From Ramlibacter sp. (GTDB lineage: Bacteria; Pseudomonadota; Gammaproteobacteria; Burkholderiales; Burkholderiaceae_C): a stretch of DNA of 44,012 nucleotides. Shown here piece after piece: positions 39,607-44,012 of the stretch. The notes under the pieces were generated by a model. The model saw only the letters and a list, made by a program, of their open reading frames with translations, had not been told where the DNA came from and searched no databases. Every line of letters starts with the position of its first letter. The first letter of the stretch is position 1. A program made the position numbers and the translations under genes. The stretch lies in contig JAQZBU010000032.1 of assembly GCA_029237735.1 (NCBI GenBank), positions 1-44,012 on the forward strand, written 5' to 3'.

Positions 39607-40956
39607 ATGTTCAAGAAAATTCTTGTCGCCAACAGAGGCGAGATAGCCCTTCGCATACAACGCGCGTGCCGCGAACTCGGCGTCAAGGCCGTGATGGTCT
39701 ACTCCGAGGCCGACCGCGAGGCCAAGTACGTGAAACTGGCTGAAGAAGCGGTCTGCATCGGGCCGGCGCCATCGCCCCAGAGCTACCTCAACATGCCGGC
39801 CATCATTTCGGCCGCCGAGGTAACCGATGCCGAGGCCATCCACCCGGGCTACGGCTTCCTGTCCGAGAACGCAGATTTCGCCGAGCGCGTGGAGAAAAGC
39901 GGCTTCCAGTTCATCGGGCCAACGCCCGAGAACATCCGCATCATGGGTGACAAGGTTTCGGCCAAGCAGGCCATGATCAAGGCCGGCGTGCCCTGCGTGC
40001 CCGGCTCCGAAGGCGAACTCCCCGACGACCCGGTAATGATCCGCCGCACCGCGAAAGCGGTGGGCTACCCCGTGATCATCAAGGCGGCCGGCGGCGGTGG
40101 CGGGCGCGGCATGCGGGTGGTGCACACCGAAGCCGCGCTGATCAACGCGGTGCAGATGACCAAGGCCGAGGCGGGCGCAGCGTTCGGCAACGCGGCGGTC
40201 TACATGGAGAAGTTCCTGCAGAACCCGCGACACATCGAGATTCAGATCCTGGCCGACAAGCACAAGAACGCGGTGTACCTCGGCGAGCGCGATTGCTCGA
40301 TGCAGCGACGCCACCAGAAGATCATCGAAGAAGCGCCGGCGCCCGGCATCCCGCGCAAGCTGATCGAGAAAATCGGCGAGCGATGCGTTGCCGCGTGCAA
40401 GAAGATCGGCTACCGCGGTGCGGGCACCTTCGAGTTCCTGTACGAGAACGGCGAGTTCTACTTCATCGAGATGAACACGCGTGTGCAGGTGGAGCACCCC
40501 GTCACCGAGTTGATCAGCGGCGTGGACATCGTGAAGACACAGATCATGGTGGCCGCCGGCGAGAAGCTGCCTTTTGCGCAGCGCGACATCACCTTGCGCG
40601 GCCACGCGATCGAATGCCGCGTGAATGCGGAGGACCCTTATAAGTTTGTTCCCTCGCCCGGCCGCATCACGATGTGGCACGCACCGGGGGGACCGGGCGT
40701 GCGTGTCGACTCGCACGTGTACACCAACTATTTCGTGCCGCCAAACTACGACTCGATGATCGGCAAGATCATCGTGCACGGCGACACGCGCGAGCAGGCG
40801 CTGGCGCGCATGCGCACGGCCCTGCTGGAGACGGTGGTGGAAGGCATCAACACGAACATCGCGTTGCACCGCGAGTTGATGGTGGACGCCAAGTTCATGG
40901 CCGGCGGCACCAACATCCACTATCTGGAAGAGTGGCTGTCGCATCACAAGCGGTAA
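39607..40956 (+). CDS. accC: Biotin carboxylase of acetyl-CoA carboxylase
   Basis: A 449-residue ATP-grasp enzyme that carboxylates biotin on AccB. Seen: [16 protein letters not shown] at the start, [13 protein letters not shown], the glycine-rich ATP loop [33 protein letters not shown] and [14 protein letters not shown]. Length is standard. Part of accB-accC-prmA on one strand with short gaps (10 and 28 nt). Confidence 0.97.
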   Translation: MFKKILVANRGEIALRIQRACRELGVKAVMVYSEADREAKYVKLAEEAVCIGPAPSPQSYLNMPAIISAAEVTDAEAIHPGYGFLSENADFAERVEKSGFQFIGPTPENIRIMGDKVSAKQAMIKAGVPCVPGSEGELPDDPVMIRRTAKAVGYPVIIKAAGGGGGRGMRVVHTEAALINAVQMTKAEAGAAFGNAAVYMEKFLQNPRHIEIQILADKHKNAVYLGERDCSMQRRHQKIIEEAPAPGIPRKLIEKIGERCVAACKKIGYRGAGTFEFLYENGEFYFIEMNTRVQVEHPVTELISGVDIVKTQIMVAAGEKLPFAQRDITLRGHAIECRVNAEDPYKFVPSPGRITMWHAPGGPGVRVDSHVYTNYFVPPNYDSMIGKIIVHGDTREQALARMRTALLETVVEGINTNIALHRELMVDAKFMAGGTNIHYLEEWLSHHKR

Positions 40957-40984
40957 TGGCTCCCCCAAGCTGCAATAAGGGAAC

Positions 40985-41866
40985 ATGTTCGAACTTGGTC
41001 TTTTCTGCCCTGAGGACCGCGTCGAGGCGGTGAGTGAATCGCTCGACGCGCTCGATGCGCTGAGCGTGTCGGTAGAAGACGCCGACGCGCAGACCGCCGC
41101 GGAGCAGGCGTTGTTCGGCGAGCCGGGCATGCCGCCGCCGAAGGAAGGCTGGCAACGCTCGCGCGTCACGGCCTTGTTCGCCACTGAAGCCGCGGCGCGC
41201 GATGCCTCGCGGCTTCTTGAGGTGCAGGACTTCTTCGGCGGCTGCAAGGTGCTCGGCGTGGTGGCGGTGCCGGACCAGGACTGGGTGCGGCTTACGCAGT
41301 CGCAGTTCGCTCCGGTGGAGATCACCCCAGAGTTCTGGATCGTTCCGACATGGCATGAGCCGCCGGCGCAGGCGCGCCAGATCATCCGTTTGGATCCTGG
41401 CCTGGCCTTCGGCACGGGAACGCATCCCACCACCCGCATGTGCCTGCGCTGGATCGCCCGCCATGCGATGAAAAGGCAGCGCGTGCTGGACTACGGCTGC
41501 GGCTCCGGCATCCTGGCCATAGGCGCGGCACGCTTTGGCGCCGCGCAAATCGACGCTGTGGACATCGACCCCGCGGCGGTGCAGTCCACCCTCTACAACG
41601 CGGGCGCCAACGGTGTGCAGCTCAACGCCGGTCTTCCCGACAAGGCCAACGGCCGGTATGACACCGTCCTGGCCAATATCCTCGCCACGCCGCTCAAGGT
41701 GCTGGCACCCCTGCTGTGCTCCCACGTGGCCCCTGGTGGCTCACTCGTGCTGGCCGGCATCCTCGAGCGACAGGCCGATGAACTCAAGGCCGCGTACGCC
41801 CCTTTCGCCCGGCTCGACGTAGCGGACACGGAGGATGGCTGGGTGCTGATGACCGCGACACTCTGA
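40985..41866 (+). CDS. prmA: Ribosomal protein L11 methyltransferase
   Basis: A 293-residue SAM enzyme that trimethylates L11. The N-terminal ferredoxin-like domain is followed by the linker LDPGLAFGTGTHPTTRMCL (about 137-155), SAM motif LDYGCGSGILAIGA and the NILATP loop (VLANILATPLKVLAP). Length typical. The usual neighbour of accC in proteobacteria. A 20-nt palindrome starts 8 nt after its stop. Confidence 0.95.
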   Translation: MFELGLFCPEDRVEAVSESLDALDALSVSVEDADAQTAAEQALFGEPGMPPPKEGWQRSRVTALFATEAAARDASRLLEVQDFFGGCKVLGVVAVPDQDWVRLTQSQFAPVEITPEFWIVPTWHEPPAQARQIIRLDPGLAFGTGTHPTTRMCLRWIARHAMKRQRVLDYGCGSGILAIGAARFGAAQIDAVDIDPAAVQSTLYNAGANGVQLNAGLPDKANGRYDTVLANILATPLKVLAPLLCSHVAPGGSLVLAGILERQADELKAAYAPFARLDVADTEDGWVLMTATL

Positions 41867-41874
41867 GCCCGTGG

Positions 41875-41894
41875 AGCGGCCCTGCAGGGCCGCT
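41875..41894. terminator. Perfect 20-nt palindrome after prmA
   Basis: AGCGGCCCTGCAGGGCCGCT is its own reverse complement. As RNA it makes a 9-10 bp GC stem, 8 nt after the prmA stop and 18 nt before the next ATG. No T run follows, so it may slow or end transcription, or act as an operator near the next gene's start. Confidence 0.45.
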
Positions 41895-41897
41895 CGC

Positions 41898-41903
41898 TAC
41901 AAT
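41898..41903 (+). promoter_or_regulatory. -10-like TACAAT, short-leader or leaderless start
   Basis: TACAAT (5 of 6 to TATAAT) ends 9 nt before the ATG at 41913. Predicted leader is 0-3 nt and no Shine-Dalgarno exists. It directly follows the 20-nt palindrome. Confidence 0.45.
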
Positions 41904-41912
41904 CGTTGGCTC

Positions 41913-42929
41913 ATGAGCCTGATCACGCGCTGCCCCGCCTGCGGGACGATGTTCAAAGTCGTGCCCGACCAACTCAGGATCTCCGAAGGCTGGGTGCGCT
42001 GCGGGCATTGCGCGGAGGTTTTCGATGCGTCCGCGCATCTGCAGGCCGACGTCCCGGCGGCGCCGGAAGCCGCGGTCATCGATGTTCCCTCCAACACCGG
42101 GCAGGCACCCCAGGCCGGCGCCGCCGACGTGAGCCCCGCGGTGCGCGAGCTCGATGCGCCGCACGGTGAACCCGAGGAATTCGCTTCTTCGTTGAACACG
42201 GAGCTGGAGGAGGGGGAGCCGCTGGACGCGCTGGATTCGGCCCAACTGGAAGCCGAGGCTCAGGCATTGCGCGAAACCCCGATGGACCGGCCGTTCGAAT
42301 TGCGCCGGCAGGACATCGCCGATGAAGCCGACGAAGCGGCCGAACCGCTGCCACCGCGGTTCACTCCCTTGCCCGATTCCGAGCTCGAGCCGGAGCTGCA
42401 TGACCTTTCCTTCGTGCGGCAGGCGCGCAGCCAGGAGTTCTGGAGCCGCCCTGGCCTCCGCGTGATGCTCGCGTTGCTTGTGGTGGTGCTGAGCCTGCTG
42501 CTGGTGGCGCAGGTGGGTGTGCATGACCGCGACAGGCTTGCAGCGGCCCATCCGGCACTGCGGCCCTGGATTACCTTGCTGTGTGCGCCCATCAAGTGTC
42601 GCATCGCGCCTGCGCGCCAGATCGACTCGATCGTGATCGACAGCTCGTCGTTCAACAAGTTGCGCGGCGACGCCTACCGCCTCAACTTCACGTTGAAGAA
42701 CCAGGCCGCCAACCAGGTAGCCATGCCCGCGCTCGAACTGACGCTGACCGATGGCCAGGAGCAGCCCGTTGTGCGGCGCGTGCTGCTGCCGGCGGAACTA
42801 GGTACTCATCCCGGCGTCATCGCCGCCAAGGCCGAGTGGTCCGGCTCTCTCGCGCTGAGTCTGTCCGCCAACGGCAACGGCAACGACGCGCGGATCGCAG
42901 GCTATCGGCTGCTCGCTTTCTACCCCTGA
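41913..42929 (+). CDS. Zinc-ribbon and DUF3426 membrane protein
   Basis: A 338-residue protein: N-terminal MJ0042-type zinc finger (TRCPACGTMFKV ... GWVRCGHCAEVFDA, four cysteines in the first 36 residues), a long acidic disordered linker to about 180, one transmembrane segment (MLALLVVVLSLLLVAQVGV, near 190-210), and a DUF3426 domain outside (ALRPWITLLCAPIKCRI and the FTLKNQAANQVAMPALELTLTD repeat-like strand). Function unknown; commonly next to prmA in betaproteobacteria. The start is the ATG at 41913; an upstream in-frame extension covers the palindrome and is discarded. Confidence 0.9.
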   Translation: MSLITRCPACGTMFKVVPDQLRISEGWVRCGHCAEVFDASAHLQADVPAAPEAAVIDVPSNTGQAPQAGAADVSPAVRELDAPHGEPEEFASSLNTELEEGEPLDALDSAQLEAEAQALRETPMDRPFELRRQDIADEADEAAEPLPPRFTPLPDSELEPELHDLSFVRQARSQEFWSRPGLRVMLALLVVVLSLLLVAQVGVHDRDRLAAAHPALRPWITLLCAPIKCRIAPARQIDSIVIDSSSFNKLRGDAYRLNFTLKNQAANQVAMPALELTLTDGQEQPVVRRVLLPAELGTHPGVIAAKAEWSGSLALSLSANGNGNDARIAGYRLLAFYP

Positions 42930-42948
42930 CACCCCAACGGAATCATCC

Positions 42949-43830
42949 ATGGCAGCATTGATTTGTGGCTCCCTTGCCTTCGACACCATCATGGACTTCG
43001 AGGGGCGCTTTGCCGAGCAGATACTGCCTGACCAGCTGCACATCCTCAACGTCTCCTTCCTCGTGCCGGCGCTGCGGCGCGACTTCGGCGGCTGCGCGGG
43101 CAACATCGCCTATAGCCTGAAGCTGCTGGGCGGCGAACCCCTGCCCATGGCCACCGTGGGCAGCGACGGCGCCGACTACCTGGCCCGACTCGAAGCGCTT
43201 GGCATCGCCACCCAATACGTGAAGTCAGTCGGGGACACATACACCGCGCAGGCGATGATCATGACCGACCGTGACAACAACCAGATCACGGCTTTCCACC
43301 CCGGCGCGATGATGCAGGCGCACACGACCCGCATCGAACCGCGCCCGGACGTCAAGCTGGGCATCATCTCGCCCGACGGCCGCGACGCGATGCTGCAGCA
43401 TGCGGAGCAGTTCGTGGAATGCGGTATTCCGTTCGTGTTCGACCCGGGGCAGGGCTTGCCGATGTTCGACGGCGCGGAGTTGGCACGATTCATCGGGCAG
43501 GCGACCTGGGTCACGGTGAACGACTACGAAGGCAAGATGCTCTGCGAGCGCACAGGCTGGAGCAACGCGGAAATCTCGCGCAAGGTGGAGGGGTTGGTCG
43601 TCACGCTTGGCGCTGAGGGCTGCGAGGTGTGGGTTGGCGGTGAGAAGACGGTCGTGCCGCCGGTGAAGGCGCGTGAGATCGTGGACCCCACAGGCTGCGG
43701 CGATGCCTGGCGCGGCGCGCTGCTTCACGGGCTGGAGCAGGGCTGGCCGCTCGCGCGCTGCGCGGAACTCGGTAACCGCGTGGGTGCGACGAAGATCGCG
43801 AGCCGGGGTCCGCAGAACTGGACGCTCTAG
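42949..43830 (+). CDS. PfkB-family carbohydrate/adenosine kinase
   Basis: A 293-residue ribokinase-fold kinase that phosphorylates a sugar or nucleoside with ATP. Visible are CGSLAFDTIMDFEG, GGCAGNIAYSLKLLGG (substrate loop, about 48-63), the VTLGAEGCEVW strand and the catalytic DPTGCGDAWRGALL with its base aspartate near residue 250. Length and the FPGCAGN-like block suggest adenosine kinase or similar, but the substrate is not certain. Stop TAG at 43828. It closes the accBC-prmA-DUF3426 block. Confidence 0.92.
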   Translation: MAALICGSLAFDTIMDFEGRFAEQILPDQLHILNVSFLVPALRRDFGGCAGNIAYSLKLLGGEPLPMATVGSDGADYLARLEALGIATQYVKSVGDTYTAQAMIMTDRDNNQITAFHPGAMMQAHTTRIEPRPDVKLGIISPDGRDAMLQHAEQFVECGIPFVFDPGQGLPMFDGAELARFIGQATWVTVNDYEGKMLCERTGWSNAEISRKVEGLVVTLGAEGCEVWVGGEKTVVPPVKAREIVDPTGCGDAWRGALLHGLEQGWPLARCAELGNRVGATKIASRGPQNWTL

Positions 43831-43858
43831 TGGCCTCCGGCAGATCCCGATGCGTGTT

Positions 43859-43923
43859 GTTGCGTCTTAAACCTCGCCTCGCAAATCCGCGTTGCGTGCT
43901 GTGACCTCGCCTCGCAAATCCGC
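43859..43923. repeat. Tandem 32/33-nt duplication
   Basis: Two adjacent copies of a unit: 43859-43890 and 43891-43923. Each begins GTTGCGT, has 5 or 6 variable bases, then ends with the identical ACCTCGCCTCGCAAATCCGC. The two bases after are GT in both. The stretch 43831-44012 has no supported gene; besides this it holds a CCGGC-TTC-GCCGG hairpin (43956-43968). Confidence 0.6.
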
Positions 43924-43955
43924 GTGCGGGTGGGCCATGCCGCGCGACGATGCGT

Positions 43956-43968
43956 CCGGCTTCGCCGG
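43956..43968. other. Small hairpin (CCGGC TTC GCCGG)
   Basis: A 5-bp GC stem with a TTC loop, downstream of the PfkB gene and the tandem repeat. It may be a weak terminator; no T run. Nothing else recognised in the last 180 bases except the duplication. Confidence 0.3.
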
Positions 43969-44012
43969 CAAACCTGCGATGAGTGGTTTTGCGCTCGCAT
44001 CTCGCAACTCAC

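Noticed and set aside
43859..43923. Tandem repeat considered as a CRISPR array
   Set aside because: Only two units, no spacers of usual length and no cas genes; the variable part is 5-6 nt.
43827..44012. 61-codon minus-strand open frame at the window end
   Set aside because: It is mostly the tandem repeat translated; there is no ribosome site or recognisable domain.

Overview
The window is a stretch of high-GC, gene-dense chromosome. It looks like a betaproteobacterium of the order Burkholderiales, most likely Comamonadaceae (Ramlibacter/Variovorax-like). This rests on the protein style throughout, the accB-accC-prmA-DUF3426-PfkB block, the DUF47-Pit pair, the YqjK/YqjE/DUF883 trio and a C-run/G-run palindrome often met between genes in that family. 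No prophage, insertion sequence, CRISPR array, tRNA or rRNA was seen. About fifty genes are supported; one (an NDH-2 dehydrogenase) is broken.

Layout. 1-5.9 kb: tail of an unknown gene, OsmC peroxidase divergent from an acyl-CoA ligase, a catalase-like protein, a small membrane protein, and an SDR-DoxX/DUF2269 membrane pair. 6.0-10.1 kb: a tight three-gene signalling operon (double-domain KaiC-like ATPase, hybrid histidine kinase with a pseudo-receiver, thioredoxin-reductase-like flavoprotein). 10.2-12.5 kb: an enolase-superfamily enzyme, a voltage-gated-type K+ channel ending in a zinc ribbon, and a small secreted protein. 12.5-15.4 kb: DUF488, a secreted protein, DUF2164, a YciI-like secreted protein and the broken NDH-2. 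15.4-19.3 kb: MesD/MetE-like methionine synthase, serine hydrolase, cupin, Rcp1-like response regulator, a one-TM periplasmic protein. 19.3-23.9 kb: a CurA-like reductase, then an ergothioneine cluster (egtB, egtD) followed by DUF427 and an Fe/2-oxoglutarate dioxygenase.

23.9-29.2 kb (minus strand): a probable six-gene operon reading DUF883, YqjE-like, YqjK-like, short KdpD-like kinase, KdpE-like regulator, Kup K+ transporter. 29.3-31.4 kb: rluA-type pseudouridine synthase, intradiol dioxygenase, SDR. 31.4-34.0 kb: DUF486 membrane protein, DUF47-Pit phosphate uptake, GNAT. 34.1-36.1 kb: GNAT plus TM2-like protein, then rpsP-rimM with no trmD-rplS behind it. 36.1-44.0 kb: acyl-CoA ligase, a nucleotidyltransferase-like protein, TlpA-like thioredoxin, accB, accC, prmA, DUF3426 zinc-ribbon protein, PfkB kinase, and a terminal stretch with a tandem repeat.

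Common threads are stress and redox defence (OsmC, catalase-like, ergothioneine, DUF883, YciI, NDH-2), potassium handling (channel, Kup with its own KdpDE-like regulators) and signalling (KaiC/kinase, Rcp1-like). Several genes have a -10-like hexamer 6-9 nt before the start codon and no Shine-Dalgarno, which suggests leaderless transcripts. The strongest candidates for something undescribed are the KaiC-kinase-flavoprotein operon and the Kup operon driven by a shortened KdpD fused transcriptionally to envelope-stress genes. All functional calls are by motif recognition; no database search was possible.
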